Shown: in pieces, positions 1 to 6,280 of the stretch
How the letters are laid out: each line of letters opens with the position of its first letter
Numbering within the stretch: the stretch's first letter is position 1
NCBI GenBank assembly: GCA_033791145.1
Contig: JASJHH010000170.1
Location: forward strand, 1 to 14,867
DNA length: 14,867 nt
DNA from: JAALKW01 sp033791145
GTDB taxonomy: Bacteria > Pseudomonadota > Gammaproteobacteria > Legionellales > Legionellaceae
Reading direction: 5' to 3'
Made by a program: the position numbers and the translations under genes
The notes under the pieces: model-generated
The model's database searches: none
The model's input: the letters and a program-made list of their open reading frames with translations, nothing else
What the model was told of the DNA's origin: nothing

Positions 1-1065
1 GGGCTCTACATAATGTGGTGACAATAAACGCAAAAGTTGTCCTGTCACTTGCTCAGCCACTGCACCCTGATTCACGATAGAAATATCTTCAATGGTTTGA
101 ATTTGGTGTAATTTTAAACCAAGCATGCTTGAAATTAAACCCACGTCCAGCAATATCATTTTAAATACCTTAGGATTAACTCCCGCTCCCAAAGGTATGC
201 CATTTGCATGTGTCGCCTGAACCGTGTGGCATAACCGTGCTTGCGTTAATAAATGTAAGGCTCTTTTAATACTGGTTTGTTTTGCATGCGCATTAACATG
301 CGTATAAACAAATTTTTTTGCTAACAAAGTGGGTATAGATTGCAAAACATCCTCTAGATAATCTAGTGATAATTTGCCCGCATACTTTGAAAAATCATCC
401 TGATAAGTATGTATCAAATTCTGATGTACTTCAGATAAAGCCTCGAGTGAATGTGTTTGGGTCCATATTGATACCGCCTCAGGCATACCACCCACCATCA
501 CAAATTCTTTAAACAATCGATTTGCCTTCTCATGTATAGCAGCATTAAATGGTTTCTTTATATTAAATGCTTTAATAGCTTCCAGTAAGTACGTTTCATT
601 TTTGGCTAATAAAAACTCTTCAAACCCAAGCGGTTCAACAAAAAAATAATTAATGCGTCCAACAGGCATGCTAAAAGTATGCTGCTCAAGTACAAACTCA
701 AGCAGTGAACCTGTAGCAATCACTGCCAACTGCGGCATTAATTCATAAAACCAACGTAATTTAGCGAGTAACGCTGGTACTGCTTGAATTTCATCCAAAA
801 ATAAAATTGTCTGCTCTGGTACAATTTTTTGGTTAAAAATACTTTCTAAATTAGATAAGATTGTTTCAGGATCATTACTCTCAAAGTGTATTGCAAGATC
901 GCGTTGTCTCTCAAAATTGAGTTCTATTAATTGCTTATCCAGCACATCTGCAAGCGCTCTGACCAACCAGGTTTTTCCTACTTGACGTGCCCCGCGAAGT
1001 ACCATTGGTTTTCGATTGACGGCACTGAACCATTGCTTCATGGGTGTCAATAAATATCTGTCCAC
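1..1065 (-). CDS. AAA ATPase with C-terminal DUF4143-type region (AAA_14 family), 3' end outside window
   Basis: The 355 visible codons give an ATP-binding protein that starts at GTG 1065 (VDRYLLTPMKQWF) and runs off the left edge without a stop. A Walker A motif GARQVGKT lies at residues 25-32, a Walker B motif ILFLDEIQ at 87-94 and a sensor-like ATGS at 117-120. The segment FVMVGGMPEAV near 188-198 is typical where the AAA_14 domain passes into DUF4143. An ATG at 1041 is an alternative start, but it would drop the N-terminal RYL segment usual in this family; neither start has a strong Shine-Dalgarno. Members of this family are widespread, poorly characterised and scattered among genomes, often near toxin-antitoxin genes. 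No function should be assigned beyond ATP binding or hydrolysis. The gene lies 79 bases downstream of a TA pair on the same strand and may be read from it. Confidence 0.88.
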   Translation of the reverse strand, partial: MDRYLLTPMKQWFSAVNRKPMVLRGARQVGKTWLVRALADVLDKQLIELNFERQRDLAIHFESNDPETILSNLESIFNQKIVPEQTILFLDEIQAVPALLAKLRWFYELMPQLAVIATGSLLEFVLEQHTFSMPVGRINYFFVEPLGFEEFLLAKNETYLLEAIKAFNIKKPFNAAIHEKANRLFKEFVMVGGMPEAVSIWTQTHSLEALSEVHQNLIHTYQDDFSKYAGKLSLDYLEDVLQSIPTLLAKKFVYTHVNAHAKQTSIKRALHLLTQARLCHTVQATHANGIPLGAGVNPKVFKMILLDVGLISSMLGLKLHQIQTIEDISIVNQGAVAEQVTGQLLRLLSPHYVEP

Positions 1066-1144
1066 GCTAACCCAACCGTAATAAAATATACTTATATATT
1101 ACCACTTACCGTAAAAAAATAAAGGTATTTTTGATCGCTTAGAC

Positions 1145-1444
1145 CTAAGCTGCTGATACTTCAACATGCATCGGAATATCATAATAATTTAAAGCATCTT
1201 GCAAAGCCAAAGTAACAAACTGCTCAGGAGGGTACCCTAATGTTTTAGCAAATGATTGCGCTTTTTTAGGGCTAACTAGTTTTCTATCATGCTCTAAATC
1301 ACAAAGATATTGTACTGATAAGCCCAGTTTTTTAGCAAAATTTGTTTGACTTTCTTCTTCAGCCAGTCTAATTGCTCGCAAGGATCGACCAAGGCTTAAT
1401 CGACCCACTTTTTTTTCTAAAAATTTACGTGCATCAGTACTCAT
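1145..1444 (-). CDS. XRE-family helix-turn-helix antitoxin (HigA-like), TA pair 1
   Basis: This 99-residue protein should neutralise the toxin encoded just upstream and repress the shared promoter. The helix-turn-helix spans about residues 18-72 and contains LGLSVQYLCDLEH, the usual recognition-helix pattern of XRE/Cro-type proteins, followed by SPKKAQSFAKTLGY. The ATG at 1444 overlaps the toxin reading frame by 11 bases. It is preceded by GAGGTGA, a 7-base match to the Shine-Dalgarno sequence, at a spacing of 6, so the start is well supported. The protein is clearly paralogous to the antitoxin at 13220-13537; both carry LCD(L/I)EHxR, SPKxA, LGYxxxQFVxLxLQDxL and an acidic VE near the end. 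Toxin-first order and the XRE fold match the HigBA arrangement, although the exact subfamily cannot be named from the sequence alone. Confidence 0.88.
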   Translation of the reverse strand: MSTDARKFLEKKVGRLSLGRSLRAIRLAEEESQTNFAKKLGLSVQYLCDLEHDRKLVSPKKAQSFAKTLGYPPEQFVTLALQDALNYYDIPMHVEVSAA

Positions 1445-1727
1445 GTTTGTTCACCTCTTCTATTGAAATAAGCTCTATATTCTTTTCTCTGCTTACACTA
1501 TAAAAAGCCCTATATCCTCTAGATAAACGTATTGAACGCTGTCCAAATCTATCACCCTTCAATGCTTTATCAAAATAACCGGGTACTGTCCTCATTTTTT
1601 GAATCCCAAATAACTCAACTGAACTAACCCAAAGCAACAGTTTCGTTTTAATGTGAGAAGGCACTTTTAATACATCTTTCTGTGCTTTTTTTGTAAGCAC
1701 AATACGGCTTAAATTACTCATATCCAT
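1434..1727 (-). CDS. RelE/HigB-like mRNA interferase toxin, TA pair 1
   Basis: This small basic protein of about 97 residues has the RelE/ParE-superfamily fold signature. It has an N-terminal LTKKAQKDVLKVPSHI helix, a central VPGYFDKALKG, the strand RSIRLSRGYRAFYSV, and a C-terminal EEVNKHEY carrying the probable catalytic or RNA-contacting Arg and His. Toxins of this type usually cleave mRNA on the ribosome; that is family knowledge. The frame is open back to a GTG at 1745, but the promoter at 1752-1780 would start transcription at about that base. One of the two nearby ATGs, 1727 (MDMSNL) or 1721 (MSNL), is therefore more likely. Neither has a clear Shine-Dalgarno. The last codons overlap the antitoxin start, so the two genes are translationally coupled. 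Confidence 0.82.
   Translation of the reverse strand: MDMSNLSRIVLTKKAQKDVLKVPSHIKTKLLLWVSSVELFGIQKMRTVPGYFDKALKGDRFGQRSIRLSRGYRAFYSVSREKNIELISIEEVNKHEY
1445..1460 (-). promoter_or_regulatory. Shine-Dalgarno of antitoxin 1, embedded in the toxin 1 coding end
   Basis: On the minus strand the toxin codons GAA GAG GTG AAC (Glu-Glu-Val-Asn) contain GAGGTGA, a 7-base match to the anti-16S consensus. It ends 6 bases before the antitoxin ATG at 1444. The conserved toxin C-terminus and the antitoxin ribosome binding site are thus the same bases. Confidence 0.75.
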
Positions 1728-1751
1728 ATTTCGGTCGGTTGGCACCCGTTT

Positions 1752-1780
1752 ATTTTACACAAAATAAGTGTAAATTTCAA
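1752..1780 (-). promoter_or_regulatory. Sigma70-like promoter of TA pair 1
   Basis: Reading the minus strand, TTGAAA (1780-1775) is followed by a 17-base spacer and TAAAAT (1757-1752), matching five of six consensus bases in each box. The predicted transcription start is near 1745, leaving a leader of about 18-24 bases before the two candidate toxin ATGs. The inverted repeat at 1754-1774 covers the spacer and most of the -10 box, so a bound antitoxin or TA complex would block RNA polymerase. Confidence 0.65.
1754..1774. repeat. Inverted repeat TTTACAC/GTGTAAA, probable TA 1 operator
   Basis: Seven-base perfect arms, TTTACAC at 1754-1760 and GTGTAAA at 1768-1774, are separated by AAAATAA. The position over the promoter of the TA operon is what is expected for an autoregulatory operator bound by the XRE antitoxin. 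The same TACAC/GTGTA half-sites recur over the promoter of the paralogous pair at 13833-13863. Confidence 0.6.
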
Positions 1781-1832
1781 CTTAAGCTCTCCTCTGTTAA
1801 AACCAACAAAAGCAATTCATCTAAATTTCAGT

Positions 1833-1838
1833 TATAAT
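1833..1838 (+). promoter_or_regulatory. Possible -10 box of the metG promoter
   Basis: A consensus TATAAT lies 39 bases before the metG ATG, in the 132-base divergent gap shared with TA pair 1. The -35 region 17 bases upstream (AAGCAA) is poor, so this call rests on the -10 box and on position only. The leader would be about 33 bases with only a weak Shine-Dalgarno. Confidence 0.4.
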
Positions 1839-1877
1839 TCCTTGCCTCAAAGTTAACACTTCAGACAGAGTTTACCC

Positions 1878-3518
1878 ATGACGACACCTAAAAAAATGCT
1901 TGTTACCAGCGCACTACCTTATGCCAATGGCCCGCTACATCTAGGGCACTTGCTTGAGCACGTCCAAACCAATATTTGGGTGAATACACAAAAAATGCTA
2001 GGGCATACATGCATTAGCATCTGTGGTGAAGATGCGCATGGCACACCTATTATGCTAAAAGCAGAGCAGCTCGGCATGACACCTGAGGCACTCATTGCAA
2101 AAATAAAAGCAAGCCATGAAGCAGACTTTAAAGCTTTCGGTATCAATTACGACTGCTATCACACAACCCATTCAGAAGAAAATCGACTGCTCGCCGAAGA
2201 AACCTACATGCGCCTTCAAGACAACGGCGATATCATCAAAAAAACGATTTTGCAGGCATTTGATCCAATTAAAAATATGTTTTTGCCTGATCGCTATATC
2301 AAAGGCAACTGCCCGCGCTGTGATGCCGCAGATCAATACGGCGATAATTGCGAAGCTTGCGGCGCTACCTATGCACCGACTGATCTTAAAAATCCTGTCT
2401 CGGCTCTTTCTGGCACAACGCCGATTGAAAAAGAATCAGAGCATTACTTTTTTGATTTACCTAAATACGAAACTTTTCTTAAAACGTGGACACAAAGTGA
2501 CGCCCTTCAAACAGAAGTATCAAATAAATTAGCTGAGTGGTTTGAAGCAGGTCTAAGGCCTTGGGACATTTCGCGTGACACGCCTTATTTTGGTTTTAAG
2601 ATTCCAGGCACGACGGATAAATATTTTTATGTTTGGCTCGATGCACCAATTGGTTATATGGCAAGCTTTAAAAAATATTGTGTATTAAACAATATTAATT
2701 TTGATGATTTTTGGGGTGATAAAGCAGCCCCTGAGCTGTATCATTTTATTGGTAAAGACATCATGTATTTTCACACGCTCTTTTGGCCTGCCATGCTAAA
2801 AGGCAGCAACCGACGCCTGCCTACAGCTGTTTTCGCACACGGCTTTCTCACTATTAATGGCGAAAAAATGTCTAAATCACGCGGGACATTTATTGAAGCC
2901 AATCGCTACTTAGAACATCTTAATCCCGAATGCCTGCGGTACTTTTTTGCAGCCAAACTCAACCACCGCATAGATGATTTAGATTTAAATCTAGAAGAAT
3001 TCATGAATCGTATTAATTCAGATTTGGTCGGAAAAATTGTAAATATTGCAAGCCGCTGCGCAGGCTTTATTCATAAGCGCTTTGAGAGCAAGCTCTCAGA
3101 AACACTTGATAATCCTGAGCTATTTAATACCGTGCTTTCTGCGCGTGAAAGTATTGTTGAAGCCTACCTTGAACGCGATTATGCCCGTGCTATTCGGCAT
3201 ATTCTTGAGGCTGCTACACACGTAAATCAATATATTGACGCTGAAAAACCTTGGGTTTTAGCTAAAGATCCAGAGCAATTACCGCGCGTTCAAGCTATAT
3301 GTAGCTTAGGCCTTAATTTATTTAGATTATTAATCACGTATTTAAAGCCTGTGTTACCGAAAATGGCAGCTGATTCAGAGCAATTTTTAAACTGCGAGCC
3401 GCTCACATGGCACAATATTGACGCGCCTTTACTGAATCATACGATTAATGCATTCAAGCCACTGATGACGCGCGTTGAACAAGCAAGCCTTGATGCTTTA
3501 GTTGCAGACAATGTCTAA
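1878..3518 (+). CDS. metG: Methionyl-tRNA synthetase, short form
   Basis: This cytoplasmic enzyme charges initiator and elongator tRNA-Met with methionine using ATP. The class I catalytic core shows the HIGH-type signature HLGH at residues 21-24 within PYANGPLHLGH and the KMSKS loop at 330-334. The zinc knuckle of the MetG1 group is seen as CPRC (145-148) and CEAC (158-161). After the catalytic domain comes the alpha-helical anticodon-binding domain (about 390-540). The protein ends at residue 546. The E. coli enzyme has about 677 residues, the extra part being a C-terminal tRNA-binding/dimerisation domain. That domain is absent here; naturally shorter bacterial MetG proteins exist, so this is probably not damage. 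The stop codon overlaps the next gene by 8 bases, suggesting co-translation with the ferredoxin gene. Confidence 0.97.
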   Translation: MTTPKKMLVTSALPYANGPLHLGHLLEHVQTNIWVNTQKMLGHTCISICGEDAHGTPIMLKAEQLGMTPEALIAKIKASHEADFKAFGINYDCYHTTHSEENRLLAEETYMRLQDNGDIIKKTILQAFDPIKNMFLPDRYIKGNCPRCDAADQYGDNCEACGATYAPTDLKNPVSALSGTTPIEKESEHYFFDLPKYETFLKTWTQSDALQTEVSNKLAEWFEAGLRPWDISRDTPYFGFKIPGTTDKYFYVWLDAPIGYMASFKKYCVLNNINFDDFWGDKAAPELYHFIGKDIMYFHTLFWPAMLKGSNRRLPTAVFAHGFLTINGEKMSKSRGTFIEANRYLEHLNPECLRYFFAAKLNHRIDDLDLNLEEFMNRINSDLVGKIVNIASRCAGFIHKRFESKLSETLDNPELFNTVLSARESIVEAYLERDYARAIRHILEAATHVNQYIDAEKPWVLAKDPEQLPRVQAICSLGLNLFRLLITYLKPVLPKMAADSEQFLNCEPLTWHNIDAPLLNHTINAFKPLMTRVEQASLDALVADNV

Positions 3519-4128
3519 AATAGACGCTAAAAAACTAGATGCCGTGCTGCCGCAAACCCAATGCGGCGAATGTGGCTACCCAGGCTGCCTGCCTTATGCA
3601 GAGGCTTTAGCTCATGGCAAAGCAAGTATAGATAATTGCCCACCGGGTGGGCTAAATACACTCAAGGCTCTCGGTGAGTTGCTTGATATTGACCCCGAGC
3701 CTTATTTCAAAAAAGTAGAACAAGCCACACGTCCGCCGCAAACGGCGATTATTCGAGAGGCTGAGTGCATCGGCTGCACCAAATGCATTCCAGCATGCCC
3801 TGTAGATGCGATTATCGGCACGGCCAAGCAGATGCATAGTGTATTACCCCATGACTGCACCGGTTGCGGTTTATGCATTGAGCCTTGCCCTGTAGATTGC
3901 ATTGATTTAGTTGAAATACCCGAAGAAGTTTACAACCGGGAAACCGCACGCACGCATTTTCAAGCTAAAAAAATCCGTGAACTTCGCGAGACACAAGCCA
4001 AAGAAAAGTTATATCAAGAAAAAAGAAGATTAATACAAAATAAAAAAGATCCCGGCCAGCAAGATGCCGCTGCAAAACGTGCTTATATTTTAAATGCTAT
4101 GGCACGTGTCAGAAAAAACAACTCGTAA
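3511..4128 (+). CDS. RsxB/RnfB-like iron-sulfur protein without membrane anchor
   Basis: A 205-residue electron-transfer protein. Residues 18-43 hold the Fe-S motif of RnfB/RsxB (C18, C21, C26, C43 in QCGECGYPGC...NCPPGG). Two classical 4Fe-4S ferredoxin motifs follow, C86-x2-C89-x2-C92-x3-C96 and C116-x2-C119-x2-C122-x3-C126. In E. coli RsxB a transmembrane segment of about 25 residues precedes the first motif. Here the protein begins directly with SKIDAKKLDAVLPQTQC, so it is probably soluble or held at the membrane by partners. A charged, helix-prone tail of about 65 residues follows the last cluster. A TTG at 3502 in frame is possible, but ATG 3511 fits better. No other rnf/rsx gene or nth is in the window, so whether it serves a full Rnf/Rsx complex is unknown. 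Confidence 0.88.
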   Translation: MSKIDAKKLDAVLPQTQCGECGYPGCLPYAEALAHGKASIDNCPPGGLNTLKALGELLDIDPEPYFKKVEQATRPPQTAIIREAECIGCTKCIPACPVDAIIGTAKQMHSVLPHDCTGCGLCIEPCPVDCIDLVEIPEEVYNRETARTHFQAKKIRELRETQAKEKLYQEKRRLIQNKKDPGQQDAAAKRAYILNAMARVRKNNS

Positions 4129-4175
4129 TTTGCGTAAATTACATATTTTGCGTATCATTTAATATATCATATCTT
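4126..4175 (+). promoter_or_regulatory. VapBC-type promoter/operator region with repeated TTTGCGTA and TATCAT
   Basis: The 70-base gap before the antitoxin gene is unusually repetitive. TTTGCGTA occurs at 4129-4136 and 4147-4154, 18 bases apart; TATCAT occurs at 4153-4158 and 4165-4170, 12 bases apart. TAATTT-GCGT-AAATTA (4126-4141) is a 6-bp inverted repeat that begins on the stop codon of the preceding gene. TTGCGT (4130-4135), 17 bases, TATCAT (4153-4158) makes a plausible promoter. A second set, TTGCGT (4148-4153), 16 bases, TATCTT (4170-4175), is also possible. Phd-type antitoxins commonly bind such repeats over their own promoter; binding here is inferred. Confidence 0.45.
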
Positions 4176-4198
4176 AAATAATTAATTAGGGGTACATC

Positions 4199-4495
4199 AT
4201 GATTCGTAATCCTTCTTTTGAAGACCATGAGACTATCTCCGCAACTAAAATAGTCAGAAATTTTTCTGCTGCTGTTGATAAAGTCAGATACACAGGGAAA
4301 AGTTTATACATCACAAAAGGCTCAAAAACCATTGCCGAACTAAACCCACCCCCAAGACCAGGCTTCCCAACACAATGCCTTAAAGAACTATTTGATACAT
4401 TACCCGCATTAGGAAGCGATGCAACGTCTTTTGCTAAAGACATAAAGTCACTAACTGATAATGCAGCTACTCCGGATGACCCATGGGAATCATAA
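4199..4495 (+). CDS. Phd/YefM-like antitoxin (VapB role)
   Basis: A 98-residue antitoxin for the PIN toxin that follows. The N-terminal half (about residues 14-50, ISATKIVRNFSAAVDKVRYTGKSLYITKGSKTIAEL) has the Phd/YefM DNA-binding pattern: an ATK/ASE-type start of helix 1, the conserved NFS, and a beta hairpin ending in IAEL. The C-terminal half is likely the disordered toxin-wrapping segment, ending acidic (DDPWES). The start ATG is preceded by AGGGG with 6 bases between. The gene overlaps the toxin start by 13 bases, the usual arrangement for TA cassettes. The antitoxin is expected to occlude the PIN active site and repress the operon; both are family knowledge. Confidence 0.85.
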   Translation: MIRNPSFEDHETISATKIVRNFSAAVDKVRYTGKSLYITKGSKTIAELNPPPRPGFPTQCLKELFDTLPALGSDATSFAKDIKSLTDNAATPDDPWES

Positions 4496-4881
4496 TCGAT
4501 ACAAATTTTTTTATTGATGTCGAAAGAAAAAAGATAAAGCTCAACCATTTAAGCACTTTTGAAAAGCATGGCGCTTCGTACTTAGCTGCAATATCAGTTT
4601 CTGAATTACTCGCAGGGGTTCATAAATCCCCAAACATTGAAGTTCAAGTCATTCGATCCGCATTTGTTGAACATATTATTTCCAATATCCCATCTATTTC
4701 ATTCGATGAAAAAATAGCACGAACTTACGCAGCACTTTTTGTAGCATCTCTAAAACCCAAAGGGGGTAATGTTCACGACCTACAGATTGCAGCCACAGCA
4801 ATCACCTATGGCCATCATGTGCTAACCAGTAACAAGAAAGATTTTATTAAAATACCTGGCGTAAAAATACTTACGCCTTAG
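4483..4881 (+). CDS. PIN-domain ribonuclease toxin (VapC-type)
   Basis: A single-domain PIN protein of 132 residues, the usual VapC length. The acidic metal-binding quartet can be placed: D6 in IIIDTNFFID, E41 in AISVSELLAG, D99 in GGNVHDLQIAA, and D120 in LTSNKKDF, with the typical N8 and T115-S116-N117 nearby. VapC toxins are Mg-dependent endoribonucleases that cut tRNA or rRNA; the target here is unknown. The start ATG lies inside the antitoxin gene. The TAG stop (4879-4881) interlocks with the TAA of the convergent glmU, leaving no room for a terminator. Confidence 0.93.
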   Translation: MGIIIDTNFFIDVERKKIKLNHLSTFEKHGASYLAAISVSELLAGVHKSPNIEVQVIRSAFVEHIISNIPSISFDEKIARTYAALFVASLKPKGGNVHDLQIAATAITYGHHVLTSNKKDFIKIPGVKILTP

Positions 4882-6266
4882 CACTCACTTTTTTGCTTAG
4901 GTCGCGTCCACCCTGCCACCATCTTTTGTTGCGTGGCGGTCAGCGTTAGCTTATCTGCAGGTGCGTCTCGTCTCAGCGTTGTGCCGGCGCCTATCGTCGC
5001 GTTTTTACCCACCGTCACAGGCGCGACCAATTGCGTGTCTGAGCCAATAAAAGCCCCGTCTTCAATCACTGTTTGATGCTTATTCACGCCATCGTAATTA
5101 CAAGTAATCGTCCCCGCACCAATATTGACTTGCTTGCCGATGGATACATCGCCTAAATAACTCAAATGACTTGCTTTAGAGCCTTCCCCAAACACCGCTT
5201 TTTTGGTTTCTACAAAGTTTCCAATCTTGCAGTTATCAGCTAACACCGTACCGGGTCTAATGCGTGCAAATGGCCCAACAACACAATCTGCACCAATCTC
5301 ACAATCTTCAAGTACTGAATGTGCTTCAATGATTGTATTAGGCCCTAATTTTACATTGGTCAATACGCAATGTGGCCCAATCCGTACGCCCCCTGAAAAG
5401 TCAAGGATACCAGACAACACAAGCCCAACATCTAAAAATACATCTTGTTCACATGTTAATTGCCCACGAATATCTAAGCGTTTTTTATCTGCGACTGTCA
5501 CGCCTTTTTCCATCAGCGCTATGGCTTGACGCTCTTGCCATATGCGCTCTAAATTTTGCAACTGCATTCTATCGTTCACGCCTTGAATCATCCATAGTGC
5601 TGCTGCATGAATATATCCAATGGGATGTGAATCTTTTGCTGCGAGCTCAATAACATCGGTTAAATAATATTCTTCCTGAGCATTTCCGGCGCTTAACTTG
5701 GGCAGCCAGATGGCTAAATCACGCGCTTTAGCGCAACACATACCACTGTAAATCTCATGAATTTTACGCTCGGTTTCTGTTGCATCTTTTTCTTCAACCA
5801 GCGCATGAATTTGTCCGTCTGTATCACGCAAAACACGCCCAAGCCCTGTGGGATCAGACAACAAAGCAAGCATTAAGACCAATGGCGTTTTTCCTGAGGT
5901 TTCATCAGGTATGGCACGCGCAATCAATGACTCTAAAAGGGCTGCTTGAATCAAAGGCACATCAGCCGATAAAACCAACACCAGATCATCTTCTGAAATA
6001 TGTGGTAATGCCTGCATCAAGGCATGTCCTGTGCCTAATTGCTCTTTTTGCCACACCCAATTTACATCATAGTGTGAAAGTGCGGCCTGAATCCGTTCAC
6101 CTTCGTGCCCAATAATCACATGAATGGCTATAGGTTTTAATGCTTTTGCCGTATCTAACACACGCTCAAGCATTGGCGTTCCTGATAAAGCATGTAATAC
6201 TTTAGGGGTTTTTGAGTGCATCCGCGTGCCTTGCCCCGCCGCTAAAATTACCACTTGTAATGCCAT
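4878..6266 (-). CDS. glmU: Bifunctional GlmU: GlcN-1-P acetyltransferase / GlcNAc-1-P uridyltransferase
   Basis: This cytoplasmic enzyme makes UDP-N-acetylglucosamine, the precursor of peptidoglycan and lipopolysaccharide. The N-terminal uridyltransferase domain begins with the nucleotide-binding loop LAAGQGTRMHSKTPK (residues 8-22); the metal ligand region is LSADVP (D102). From about residue 265 onward is the left-handed beta-helix acetyltransferase domain with hexapeptide repeats, including KASHLSYLGD with the catalytic-base His at 367 and NYDG at 390-393. At 462 residues it is close to the 456 of E. coli. The start ATG lies 14 bases downstream of the ansA stop, so it is probably transcribed with ansA. 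The usual partner glmS is not in the window. The last few codons overlap the convergent toxin stop. Confidence 0.97.
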   Translation of the reverse strand: MALQVVILAAGQGTRMHSKTPKVLHALSGTPMLERVLDTAKALKPIAIHVIIGHEGERIQAALSHYDVNWVWQKEQLGTGHALMQALPHISEDDLVLVLSADVPLIQAALLESLIARAIPDETSGKTPLVLMLALLSDPTGLGRVLRDTDGQIHALVEEKDATETERKIHEIYSGMCCAKARDLAIWLPKLSAGNAQEEYYLTDVIELAAKDSHPIGYIHAAALWMIQGVNDRMQLQNLERIWQERQAIALMEKGVTVADKKRLDIRGQLTCEQDVFLDVGLVLSGILDFSGGVRIGPHCVLTNVKLGPNTIIEAHSVLEDCEIGADCVVGPFARIRPGTVLADNCKIGNFVETKKAVFGEGSKASHLSYLGDVSIGKQVNIGAGTITCNYDGVNKHQTVIEDGAFIGSDTQLVAPVTVGKNATIGAGTTLRRDAPADKLTLTATQQKMVAGWTRPKQKSEC

Positions 6267-6280
6267 GTAATTCGTCCTTT

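Noticed and set aside
1066..1144. Promoter for the DUF4143-type ATPase
   Set aside because: The gap is AT-rich with several TATA-like strings and a repeated TTACGG, but no pair of boxes stands out at the right spacing.
2116..2532. A 138-codon open frame inside metG on the same strand
   Set aside because: It lies wholly inside a confident metG frame and has low-complexity Lys/Ile/Ser-rich content with no motif or ribosome binding site; it is a shadow frame.
1878..3518. metG read as a truncated gene or frameshift because the C-terminal tRNA-binding domain is missing
   Set aside because: The following 600 bases encode an intact iron-sulfur protein whose start overlaps the metG stop, leaving no remnant of the lost domain. 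Short MetG enzymes are known, so a natural short form is the better reading.
5203..6115. Several 90-110-codon frames on the plus strand antisense to glmU
   Set aside because: They are antisense to a conserved gene, carry no recognisable domain and have no start signals.
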